A stretch of 61,109 nt of DNA from Candidatus Anderseniibacteriota bacterium (GTDB lineage: Bacteria; Patescibacteriota; Andersenbacteria; UBA10190), in contig JAIOOW010000002.1 in assembly GCA_021414205.1 (NCBI GenBank), positions 279,062 to 340,170 on the forward strand, read 5' to 3'. The translations under genes and the position numbers were made by a program. Shown here in pieces: positions 23,044-31,383 of the stretch. The number at the start of each line of letters is the position of its first letter. Position 1 is the stretch's first letter. Under the pieces are notes generated by a model. The model saw nothing but the letters and a program-made list of their open reading frames with translations, made no database searches and was not told the DNA's origin.

Positions 23044-24055
23044 CGGACAATTTTCGCGCGCTCGAATCGAGCTCACGCTTATTTATGCAATTATCTTGCT
23101 GTTTGTGTTGATGGTTTCGAGCGTCATTACATACTCCAGATTTTCTACACGAATCGACCTCCGTTGGGCTGCTCATCGCATCATTACTCAACAGCCAATC
23201 CCATTGCCCCCACCCCCATTTGATCCCGAGCAAAACTTCCCGGATGAAGCTCGCACTGAACTAGCCTTATCCTTATTCCTCGTAAACGGCGTCCTCATCG
23301 TCGGCGGAATCGGATTAAGCTATATACTCGCAGGAATCACCCTGCAGCCGATCCAGCAAGCATACGAAAAACAGCGTCGATTTTTAAGCGATGCATCGCA
23401 TGAGTTGCGCACTCCGCTTGCAATTATGCAAACAGATTTGGAAAACGAGCTCGCAGATAAAAAAATAAGTGCGAACGCAAAAGAACAAGCACAAAGCCAT
23501 TTGGAAGAAGTGGGCCGCATGAGCGCAATCGTAAAAGATTTATTATTAATATCTCGACTTGATAGGGAAAACAATAAAGACGTATTAAGTCAGCTTGTCG
23601 ATTTTAGTGCGATTGCAACTGGCGTCATCACTCGACTTGCACCATATGCAGAAAAACATTCGGTAACGCTTATTTCGAAGTTACCTGAATTACCAGTCAT
23701 AATACTGGCGCATCCGGAACATCTTTCTCAAGCAGTGATGAACCTTGTAAAAAACGCTATTGATTACAATAAAAAAGAAGGCTCCGTAACCGTATCTCTT
23801 GCGATAGAAAAAAATATAGTAACGCTTATTGTTCAAGACACGGGCGTCGGTATTCCTAAAAAAGATCTGGGAAAAATATTCGACCGGTTCTATCGAGCAG
23901 ATGAGAGCAGAACGCGAGCAACAGGAGGAAGCGGACTCGGCCTTTCCATTGTTCAATCAATCGCAAAAACATACAACGGAAATATCTCTATACAAAGCGA
24001 CGAAAAAACAGGGACGCAAGCACGTCTTTCCTTTCCGCTCAAAAATACCCCATAA
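22994..24055 (+). CDS. sensor histidine kinase
   Basis: A membrane histidine kinase of up to 353 residues. Two membrane helices (about 25-48 and 95-115) flank a short proline-rich loop (QPIPLPPPPFDPEQ). The H-box is SDASHELRTPLAIM, the N-box NLVKNAIDYN and the G boxes DTGVGIPKKDLGKIFDRFYRA and GGSGLGLSIV. There is no HAMP domain. The ATG at 22994 overlaps the response regulator gene by 50 bases. A TTG near 23036 would remove most of the overlap and leaves the first helix intact, so the true start is uncertain. Confidence 0.93.
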   Translation: MQNVLKQFEEKGTALLSGQFSRARIELTLIYAIILLFVLMVSSVITYSRFSTRIDLRWAAHRIITQQPIPLPPPPFDPEQNFPDEARTELALSLFLVNGVLIVGGIGLSYILAGITLQPIQQAYEKQRRFLSDASHELRTPLAIMQTDLENELADKKISANAKEQAQSHLEEVGRMSAIVKDLLLISRLDRENNKDVLSQLVDFSAIATGVITRLAPYAEKHSVTLISKLPELPVIILAHPEHLSQAVMNLVKNAIDYNKKEGSVTVSLAIEKNIVTLIVQDTGVGIPKKDLGKIFDRFYRADESRTRATGGSGLGLSIVQSIAKTYNGNISIQSDEKTGTQARLSFPLKNTP

Positions 24056-24064
24056 TACCAGGTT

Positions 24065-26197
24065 ATGCCTATTCCCTGGCCAACTATGCGCCAAAACGCC
24101 CAAAATACCGGATTGGGCGTTTTACGTATTCCCCAAGGCGAATCCCCGTCTGCAAGCGCCTTTCCTACAAACGGTCTCATCTTTTCTACTCCTGTCATCG
24201 ATGAAAACGAAATAGTGTATGCGGGCAGCGCAGATCACTATCTGTACGCATATGATCCAAAACAGAAAAAAGTACTCTGGAAATTTGAAACGGGTGAAAT
24301 CATCGATTCTGCAGCGGCACTACATCCGAATGGAACCATCATCGTTCCCTCAGGAGATGGGCATATATACTGCGTAGATAAGAACGGAAAAAAGATTTGG
24401 TCATTTGACGTAACAAGTGCTAGAACACCAGATCAATTCACGCTGGCAACAAGCTATTGGTGGGAAGGCAATGTGGCAATAGGGCCCGATGGGAACATCT
24501 ACGCGGGCAATGACGATTTTTTCTTATACTCGCTTACTCCCGAAGGAGCGTTGCGCTGGAAATTCAGAACAGGATTATTCATTTGGTCAGCTGCAACATT
24601 TGATAACAGTGGCATCGTATACGCCGCATCGTTCGACGGATATATGTACGCGCTGCAGTGCGAAGACGGATCGCTGCTCTGGAAAACCGATTTGAAAAAT
24701 CCGATGATTTCATCCCCCGTTATATACGATGATTATCTGATCGAATGCACGCTGAACGGAACCATGATCATTATGAATCGACATACAGGTAACGTTCTGT
24801 GGACTACCTCAATTCCGACACACGCATACGCAACTCCGCTCGTAACTCCAGACGGACGCATTATCACGGCATCCAGTTCCGGAGAAATTATCATGCACGA
24901 TATTACAACGAGAACTTCTTTGTGGATGCATAAAGAAAAATCAGTCATGCGCGCATCGTTAGTTGCAGGTATTGATCCGGAACAAAAAGAGGAATACCTC
25001 ATTTATGGCGGAAATGCAGAAGGGCACGTGTTCGCATTAACCCCTTCAGGACAGCAGCGATATCGGTTACATACCGCACCCGCAGAAGAAAATCCGAACA
25101 AATTTGTCATTAACGCATCGCTTGCATTAGGCAATCACGGCATTGCACTGGCCGCAGGAAAATATATCTACTACCTCCCATACAAGCACTACCTTGATAC
25201 GAACACCGATCATGCAATACAGCCCGAGATTCAAGAACAACTCTCTCATGCAGATCTCACGCAGGCAAATGCATATATTTTCGATACTATCCATATCACC
25301 TCTCCAACAATCATCCCTACGCTTGATCAAATTGGCCTGCAAAGCTTGCGCGTGTACATCGGAGTTATCGCGCGCGATAAATCAAGTAATACATTCCTTG
25401 CCCACGGCATGCTCATGTTTGGAAGAAATGAAGAAGGAGAATTACTTGGAGTACCCCACGCACAAACGTATTCATTCGCCTTTCGTGGGGACATGCATTC
25501 CGATCGCATAGAATTTACGACAGAGAATATTTATTTCGAAACATCTGGGTTCCCATTCCCATTAGACAGCCTCACTATCGCAACCATTAAAGCTCCGGCG
25601 GATTCAAATGCCACAATTCATGCCCACGTCCATAAGAAGGGGCCACTGCGAACGTTCTTTGCCGCCATGCGCGCATACAACGCAACAAACCCCGCGCGAA
25701 ACGTATTTCAAAATATCAAAACTATTCATGAAATTCCTCACATGGTTACTGCATGGCTACTCCTTGCGAGCACGGGAGTAAAATTCATAACAAGAAAATA
25801 CTGGGACGGCTTTGATTTATTCGATAAAGATGGAAGCATCGATTGCGTCGGCATGGCATCACTGAGACCGCTTCCCTATGCGCCCCAATCCAAGTGGATC
25901 ATATCATCGAGTTCGTACAGCCAGTTTTTCAGGAGAATTACCGTAGACCTCAACGCCCCAGATCAGCATGCGCTGTGCGACGAAGTGTCGATCATTCTTG
26001 CAGACAGTACTACACTCATCCCGCTTCCAATTAATTACAGTAAATTAGTGCGCCACACAAAAATTTCAGAAACAACAGCACGCGTTTCCCTCTCTATTCC
26101 CGATGGCTACGCAACATCCAACCTCACGGCGTACGTTGTCGACAAAACTGTTCTACTAGAATCTTTTACCCTCTACCCAGCAAACCCAGGGAAGTAA
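24065..26197 (+). CDS. PQQ-like beta-propeller protein with unknown C-terminal half
   Basis: A 710-residue protein. The first 375 residues are a BamB/PQQ-type propeller: it opens with PWPTMRQNAQNTG and repeats blades such as YLYAYDPKQKKVLWKFETG, IYCVDKNGKKIWSFD and MYALQCEDGSLLWKTDL. The last 330 residues form a beta-rich domain I do not recognise. No signal peptide or membrane helix is visible, unlike most such propellers, so it is predicted cytoplasmic or exported by an unusual route. It starts nine bases after the kinase stop and may be co-transcribed. Its end overlaps the convergent oxidoreductase gene by 25 bases. Confidence 0.82.
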   Translation: MPIPWPTMRQNAQNTGLGVLRIPQGESPSASAFPTNGLIFSTPVIDENEIVYAGSADHYLYAYDPKQKKVLWKFETGEIIDSAAALHPNGTIIVPSGDGHIYCVDKNGKKIWSFDVTSARTPDQFTLATSYWWEGNVAIGPDGNIYAGNDDFFLYSLTPEGALRWKFRTGLFIWSAATFDNSGIVYAASFDGYMYALQCEDGSLLWKTDLKNPMISSPVIYDDYLIECTLNGTMIIMNRHTGNVLWTTSIPTHAYATPLVTPDGRIITASSSGEIIMHDITTRTSLWMHKEKSVMRASLVAGIDPEQKEEYLIYGGNAEGHVFALTPSGQQRYRLHTAPAEENPNKFVINASLALGNHGIALAAGKYIYYLPYKHYLDTNTDHAIQPEIQEQLSHADLTQANAYIFDTIHITSPTIIPTLDQIGLQSLRVYIGVIARDKSSNTFLAHGMLMFGRNEEGELLGVPHAQTYSFAFRGDMHSDRIEFTTENIYFETSGFPFPLDSLTIATIKAPADSNATIHAHVHKKGPLRTFFAAMRAYNATNPARNVFQNIKTIHEIPHMVTAWLLLASTGVKFITRKYWDGFDLFDKDGSIDCVGMASLRPLPYAPQSKWIISSSSYSQFFRRITVDLNAPDQHALCDEVSIILADSTTLIPLPINYSKLVRHTKISETTARVSLSIPDGYATSNLTAYVVDKTVLLESFTLYPANPGK

Positions 26198-27702
26198 TCC
26201 GTAATGATTTTCTTCTTCGGGATGCTCATGTCTCGAATAGTCTTTTCCAAAGCCTGAACCATTAATTGTGGACCTGATATATAAAACATTCTTTCTGCAT
26301 AATCCGGAATTTCTTTTTGAATTATTGCAGCATCTATCATTCCGACATTCCATTCCCAATCGTTCGGAACAGCATCTTTGCTTGTAATCGTATACACCGT
26401 ATTCACGCCATGTGCTCGCGCTTTTTCCAACACATCCACGAACACAGCATCGTTTATGGATTTCAAAGAGTACAACATCGTGATATTGCATGTTTTATTC
26501 TCGGAAACAATATGCTCGATCATGCTAATATACGGCGTAATACCGATACCTCCCGCAATAAATACTAATTTCTTTTTTTCAATATTTCTCGGAAGCGTGA
26601 AATCGCCACCGAGTTGCGATGCAATAATTTCTTCGCCGATCTCCAGATCCTTGAGTTTTGTTTTGTAACTGCTCGAATTGTCATAAAACTTTACGGCGAT
26701 TGCAATCTCATCCGACTTAGGCGCGGAGACTAAACTAAAATATCTTCTATTGCCTCGAGAATCCGTTTTATGGTGCGGTAGCGTCCACTCCATGTATTGT
26801 CCGGATTTGAATGCAAGGGGCTCTGCAAGCTTGAATATGTAATGGAATGTATCCGCAGTAAGCTGGACTTTGTTTTGCAATGCAAGCACAAGGCGATGCC
26901 GAGGTGTCATCATGTACGCAGCTATATTGCCAATAACGAGAGCTTCTTCCGGAGTAAAGCTTATCGGAGAAAAGCGCATTTGTTCTGTTGCCACAAGAAG
27001 GCCTACCAAGCCTGCATACACAAGCTGAGGACGCTTGCGACCGGGGGCAGTCAACGGTTCAGTAAGCATGACCAAGCCCAAAAACCATACCGGGGAGTGA
27101 AACAGCAACACTTGAGATATCGTTAAAAACGAAGAAAAAAATGTTCCTTGAATACTGAACGCAACAATAGAAGCAACTAAATACACAGCAAAAAATACGT
27201 ATACCATCGCCTCTCTCCTAATTCTGCGAAGCAATAATAATCCGCCAATAAGAACAAACGGCATCATAATTGGCGTCCCCATCCACCACGTGGCAACATG
27301 CTCAGGAGATAAAAGAGAAATGCCAAGCACACCGACCGCAGCAGGATTAAACACATGTTGCTTTTCAATCGTCATCAAATACTTTGACCCCATCGCGAAT
27401 ATACACGCCGCGGCCAAGAATAATGCATTGTGCGGAAATGCAACTGGAACCAAGCACACAATAATAAGCGCGGTGATAAATACTGATTCCGTATTGGTAG
27501 TTGCATGAACAACTTTCGCAAATCCGTAATTGGCAATCCAAGAAACTATAACTGCAAGAAACGCATCTATTGCGATGTCTAGTGGGTTATACGGGAGCAA
27601 TCCAATAGCACTAAACCCTGCCGCAAGCACAAGCAGGGCTATAAGATAATACAGCGTCAGCCGATACATCGTAATGCTATTGAGAAGTTTATCGATGAAC
27701 AT
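26173..27702 (-). CDS. NqrB/RnfD-like membrane domain fused to FAD/NAD(P)H reductase
   Basis: A 509-residue fusion. The N-terminal half (to about 265) is polytopic, with features of the NqrB/RnfD family (KQHVFNPAAVGVLGISLL, then MLTEPLTAPGRKRPQ). The C-terminal half is a ferredoxin-NADP-reductase-type module: FAD site RRYFSLVSAP, phosphate loop GGIGITPYISM and nucleotide-binding end FYISGPQLMVQALEKTI. No 2Fe-2S domain is present, unlike NqrF. Electrons would pass from NAD(P)H through FAD into the membrane. It follows the FMN-binding protein gene by seven bases. CATAAC ends six bases before the ATG. Confidence 0.88.
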   Translation of the reverse strand: MFIDKLLNSITMYRLTLYYLIALLVLAAGFSAIGLLPYNPLDIAIDAFLAVIVSWIANYGFAKVVHATTNTESVFITALIIVCLVPVAFPHNALFLAAACIFAMGSKYLMTIEKQHVFNPAAVGVLGISLLSPEHVATWWMGTPIMMPFVLIGGLLLLRRIRREAMVYVFFAVYLVASIVAFSIQGTFFSSFLTISQVLLFHSPVWFLGLVMLTEPLTAPGRKRPQLVYAGLVGLLVATEQMRFSPISFTPEEALVIGNIAAYMMTPRHRLVLALQNKVQLTADTFHYIFKLAEPLAFKSGQYMEWTLPHHKTDSRGNRRYFSLVSAPKSDEIAIAVKFYDNSSSYKTKLKDLEIGEEIIASQLGGDFTLPRNIEKKKLVFIAGGIGITPYISMIEHIVSENKTCNITMLYSLKSINDAVFVDVLEKARAHGVNTVYTITSKDAVPNDWEWNVGMIDAAIIQKEIPDYAERMFYISGPQLMVQALEKTIRDMSIPKKKIITDYFPGFAG

Positions 27703-27709
27703 AGAAAAG

Positions 27710-28258
27710 TTATGCGCGAGCTTGCTGCAATGCACTGGCAAGTGATTGCTCGAATGCTTGGCTCGTAGCAGACGCCCCTGAAACTCCGCTCACTTTTTCA
27801 CTTTGCGCAGCGATTGCCTCAGACTGCAATATCGGCATTGCCTGCTGATTGATAAACTGACTTGTTCTCTGATCGTTCGGATATTGCAAAAAATTCACCT
27901 GAGAAATCTTTCCGCCAGTTACTACCACCTGAATTTGCACATTCCCATAAAATGCATCCGCAACTGTTCCGGTGAATGTCCCGTCTTTATATTGAGATGC
28001 TCGCGGAGTTGGTGTCGGCGCAAGAGTTGATTTCGGAGTGGCAACTGGATTATTTGTAGATATAGGAATAGGAGTCGGGAACGGGGTGGAAGTTGCAACG
28101 GGCTGAGAAATACTCGTAGGAAGCGACGCTATGACGGTCGGGTTCGGAGCGATGGCAGTACCCGCCTTTTGATCGCCACCGAATATATTTTTAATAAAAA
28201 CAAGCGCAAAAAACGCAGTAAGCACAGTAGTGATTTGGATATATTTTCTGAACTTCAT
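27710..28258 (-). CDS. membrane-anchored FMN-binding domain protein
   Basis: A 182-residue protein with an N-terminal anchor (about 8-25), a long PT/PS-rich linker (about 38-88) and a C-terminal FMN_bind domain starting at YKDGTFTGTVADAFYGNVQIQV. The end VSGVSGASATSQAFEQSLASAL carries an SGAS-type site where ApbE attaches FMN through a phosphodiester (usual form S/T-G-A-T/S). It should be displayed outside the membrane as a one-flavin electron carrier. It is the first gene of a two-gene operon with the membrane reductase, with TATACT six bases before the ATG. An ApbE is encoded at 52.6 kb. Confidence 0.9.
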   Translation of the reverse strand: MKFRKYIQITTVLTAFFALVFIKNIFGGDQKAGTAIAPNPTVIASLPTSISQPVATSTPFPTPIPISTNNPVATPKSTLAPTPTPRASQYKDGTFTGTVADAFYGNVQIQVVVTGGKISQVNFLQYPNDQRTSQFINQQAMPILQSEAIAAQSEKVSGVSGASATSQAFEQSLASALQQARA

Positions 28259-28270
28259 GAATGCAGTATA
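28259..28270 (-). promoter_or_regulatory. -10 box of the FMN-protein/reductase operon, predicted leaderless
   Basis: On the minus strand, TATACT (28265-28270) and six bases (GCATTC) precede the ATG at 28258. The -35 is not clear. On the other strand TATAAT (28329-28334) serves the gene at 28345. Confidence 0.65.
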
Positions 28271-28344
28271 GCAATAATTCATGACACGAAGATGAAGATT
28301 GAAATTTTCTTAAAACCTTAAAAATACGTATAATCAGGCATACT

Positions 28345-29454
28345 ATGCGCCGATCTCTCATCATCCTCATTTCAGTTGTCGTATTGATCACCTTTGCATC
28401 TCCGATTGTAATCATATCCGCAAATCCGCAACTCGCGTCGGATATTGCCGATAACATCGTGCGTCCGCTCATCGGAGATACGGCGGTAATTTATTTTGAG
28501 AAAATATTTTTTAACACATCGGATACCATCAAGAGAATTACCTATCATGGAACACTTCCTATTTCCGCAATATCCCAAAGAGATGTAAGCGATATAAACA
28601 ATACAAACACGCGCCTCAATCTTACCCCCCTCCCAACTCCGGCCAACATGCCAACTTTGGAAGGCGAGGGAATTTGGAAAAAAGTCATTCTCAACCAGTT
28701 TCCAAATGAGGAACCTGTCGCCACGACTTTTATTCGCCCAGATTCTGACAGGCCATATGCGCTCGTCACAATTATTCAAATGGACATGCAGCAACTATCG
28801 CTTGGCATTGTTGCAGGCATAAAAGAACCAGGCGGATCATTCGGACATCCGGGAACCGGCAGAATCCCTCAAAATACCATTCAAAGCGACAACGTAATCG
28901 GCGCATTTGATGGCGGATTTTTATATAACGACGGACAATATGGAATGATCGCAGACGGAATCACGTATGCACCGCTCAAACAAAATACGGCAACACTCAT
29001 CGCGCGAACTACAGGAGAATTAGATATCATCAATTACACAGGGCAAGATTTGGGTCAAAACATTTCATTTGTCAGGCAAAATTGTCCGATTTTAATTGAA
29101 AATGGGAACCTTGCAGTTACCGATCCAAAGAATAAAGCGCAATGGGGGCGAACACTTACTTCACAAACATATACATGGCGTTCCGGCATTGGCATTACAA
29201 GCACGGGCAATCTCCTCTATACAGGAGGAAATAACCTCACCCCCGCAACGCTGGCATACGCCCTCAAAACCGCAGGCGCAGTAAATGCTATGCAGCTAGA
29301 CATCAACCCTGCCTGGGTATCATTTAACTTTTTCACTAAGGACCCTACAACAAGAACCCTCACGTCCATCCCATTTATGAAAGATGCTCATGACAGATCA
29401 AAACAGTACATACATGGCCATAGTAAGGATTTTTTCTACTTATATAAAAAATAG
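28345..29454 (+). CDS. phosphodiester glycosidase (NAGPA/DUF2233) family protein
   Basis: A 369-residue exported or anchored protein with an N-terminal hydrophobic segment (about 4-25). The C-terminal domain (about 125-365) has the marks of the NAGPA/DUF2233 family: VIGAFDGGFLYNDGQYGM, RSGIGITSTGNLLYTGG, then TLAYALKTAGAVNAMQLDIN. Family enzymes cleave sugar-phosphodiesters and occur near exopolysaccharide genes. It diverges from the FMN-protein operon. TATAAT is ten bases before the ATG, so the leader would be only a few bases long. Confidence 0.88.
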   Translation: MRRSLIILISVVVLITFASPIVIISANPQLASDIADNIVRPLIGDTAVIYFEKIFFNTSDTIKRITYHGTLPISAISQRDVSDINNTNTRLNLTPLPTPANMPTLEGEGIWKKVILNQFPNEEPVATTFIRPDSDRPYALVTIIQMDMQQLSLGIVAGIKEPGGSFGHPGTGRIPQNTIQSDNVIGAFDGGFLYNDGQYGMIADGITYAPLKQNTATLIARTTGELDIINYTGQDLGQNISFVRQNCPILIENGNLAVTDPKNKAQWGRTLTSQTYTWRSGIGITSTGNLLYTGGNNLTPATLAYALKTAGAVNAMQLDINPAWVSFNFFTKDPTTRTLTSIPFMKDAHDRSKQYIHGHSKDFFYLYKK

Positions 29455-29466
29455 TGTCATATTTTT

Positions 29467-29566
29467 TTGACATATATTAGTACGGATCTATACTGAAGAA
29501 CGTTGACCCCCGCCTGCCGATACCGACGACGAAGGCCACAGCACTTACATCTAATAATAATTTTCT
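29467..29566 (+). promoter_or_regulatory. promoter and 5' leader of the NhaD-like gene
   Basis: TTGACA (29467-29472), 16 bases and TATACT (29489-29494) give an expected start near 29501 and a leader of about 66 bases. The leader holds GCC...GGC pairings around CGATACCGACGACG and no SD. This is unlike the leaderless genes around it and may be a regulated leader. Confidence 0.6.
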
Positions 29567-30847
29567 ATGATCGAGTTAGTTGCTGCAATTCTTTTTATTG
29601 CAGGGTATGCAATGATAACCATGGAGCAAAAACTATTCGTCAGCAAGGCTGCGACCGCAACACTTCTCGCAGTATTCCTTTGGATTCTTGCAGCCGTAAC
29701 GATTCCCATGCAGTCATTTAATCAGCAAATAACACAAACAGGGTCCGACCTGTTTGGCTTGCTCGTATTTTTACTTGCCGCAATGACGCTAGTAGAAATC
29801 CTTATCCACTACCATGCATTCGACTTGCTCGAATCTTGGCTGCGTTCTATTAACTTTTCCATGCGAAATCTTGCATGGGTGCTCCTTGGAATTACCTACT
29901 TCGCTTCCATGTTTATTGCCAATCTTACCATCACGATCATCATGATTCAGATTGCGAGAAGATTATTCCCGAAAGAACTTCTTATTCTCGTTTCCATTGC
30001 GATTGTAATTGCTTCAAACACAGGCGGATCCACATCCCCTATCGGGGACCTAAATACGATCATGTTATGGTTTGCGCATAAATTTACTGCAGTCCAGATT
30101 CTATCTCTCGGCTTTCTTCCGAGCCTTGCCACTACCTGCGTAGCTGGAGCATTACTGTTCAGAAAAATATCCACTAAAGACCTTGTTACGACCAATAGCG
30201 AAGCACCGACACTACGAATTTCACGATCAGACACTGCAATTATTATCGCTTCGCTCCTTGCGTTCCTCATGCCCCTAGCAGCATCTTTATTCAACATCCC
30301 TGCATACATGGGAATCATCTTCGGCCTTGGGATTGTATGGGTCATGATTGATTTTGCAAAACGCGTACGCCCACAGACAACCCATCTGCAAGCAAAGATT
30401 CAAAATTTCATGCAGCGCACTGACATTGAGAGTATCCAATTCTTTATCGGAATATTGCTGTCAGTAGGAGCGTTGACGGCACTTGGAGTTCTCCAAACGA
30501 TTACAAATACTGTCTTAGGACAATTCCCGGACGCCATAAGAGTCATTGAAGCGTTTATCGGCCTTGGCTTCGCATCCGCAATCGTGGACAACATCCCTCT
30601 TACTGCCGCGGCTATCAATGCCCTTCCAAACGTATCCCCCAGCTTATGGGTACTCCTTGCACTATGTGTAACTTCGGGAGGATCCCTCCTTATCGTAGGA
30701 TCCGCATCGGGCGTAGTCGCGATGGGTATGATCAAGGAACTTTCGTTTGGAAAATATTTCAAAATAGGAACAGTTCCAGCGCTTCTTGGATTCGCTGCGG
30801 GTATACTCGTATGGATGGTGGAACAATACGCGAGCGGACTATTCTAA
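29567..30847 (+). CDS. NhaD-type Na+/H+ antiporter (ion transporter superfamily)
   Basis: A 426-residue polytopic protein of the ion transporter superfamily with ten or more helices. The two re-entrant motifs match NhaD best: IASNTGGSTSPIGDLNTIMLWFA in the first half and SAIVDNIPLTAAAINALP in the second, with GGSLLIVGSASGVVAMGM near the end. NhaD exchanges sodium or lithium for protons. ArsB-like or SLC13-like function is the alternative. It stands alone on the plus strand behind a strong promoter and ends just before the convergent cupin gene. Confidence 0.85.
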   Translation: MIELVAAILFIAGYAMITMEQKLFVSKAATATLLAVFLWILAAVTIPMQSFNQQITQTGSDLFGLLVFLLAAMTLVEILIHYHAFDLLESWLRSINFSMRNLAWVLLGITYFASMFIANLTITIIMIQIARRLFPKELLILVSIAIVIASNTGGSTSPIGDLNTIMLWFAHKFTAVQILSLGFLPSLATTCVAGALLFRKISTKDLVTTNSEAPTLRISRSDTAIIIASLLAFLMPLAASLFNIPAYMGIIFGLGIVWVMIDFAKRVRPQTTHLQAKIQNFMQRTDIESIQFFIGILLSVGALTALGVLQTITNTVLGQFPDAIRVIEAFIGLGFASAIVDNIPLTAAAINALPNVSPSLWVLLALCVTSGGSLLIVGSASGVVAMGMIKELSFGKYFKIGTVPALLGFAAGILVWMVEQYASGLF

Positions 30848-30848
30848 G

Positions 30849-31370
30849 CTACGCACGATTATAATCATCCTGCACGCGATGATTATCTGCCTCATTCGAC
30901 GGATGTTCCGGATCCACATGCTGCCAAATTTCCGCAACAACGCCCCAGTCACCTAATCCAACTAAGCGGTGCCGCGTTCCCTTGGGGATTTGTATGAGAT
31001 CGCCTTGCTGATATACAACTGCCTCTGGCTGATCATCCGTTTCGGACAATGGGTACCCAACCGGCCCCTCTACAACCTTATGCCATTCCTGTCGCCTATC
31101 ATGGTACTGCCACGAAAGTCGATGTCCCGCTTCAACCACCAAAATCTTCGGGCTTAATTTTTGCTCTTGGCTTGTAAATAGCTCGGCATGCTCCAAAAAG
31201 AATGTCTTGATAAATTTCTGAGTATCCTCGTCCGCAATAACAAAGTATCCGCCCCAGGGCTTTTCAAAATCCCTCCCTGCGATAGTAAGCCCCTTATCTG
31301 CTAACATGCCCTCGACACGTCTCTCTATAGCACCTTTCTCCGATTCTTGTTTTGGAAGTTTTTCGTTCAT
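30849..31370 (-). CDS. cupin protein of mannose-6-phosphate isomerase type II family
   Basis: A 173-residue cupin resembling the C-terminal isomerase domain of bifunctional ManC. It shows FEKPWGGYFVIADED, then LSPKILVVEAGHRLSWQYHDRRQEWHKVVEG (metal ligands in the H-x-H-x5-E like stretch) and LIQIPKGTRHRLVGL. As a stand-alone domain it could interconvert mannose 6-phosphate and fructose 6-phosphate, or it may be a related sugar-binding cupin. I chose the ATG at 31370 because TATAGT lies seven bases before it. It is just downstream of the ABC exporter genes, in the same direction. Confidence 0.82.
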   Translation of the reverse strand: MNEKLPKQESEKGAIERRVEGMLADKGLTIAGRDFEKPWGGYFVIADEDTQKFIKTFFLEHAELFTSQEQKLSPKILVVEAGHRLSWQYHDRRQEWHKVVEGPVGYPLSETDDQPEAVVYQQGDLIQIPKGTRHRLVGLGDWGVVAEIWQHVDPEHPSNEADNHRVQDDYNRA

Positions 31371-31383
31371 ACAAAATACTATA

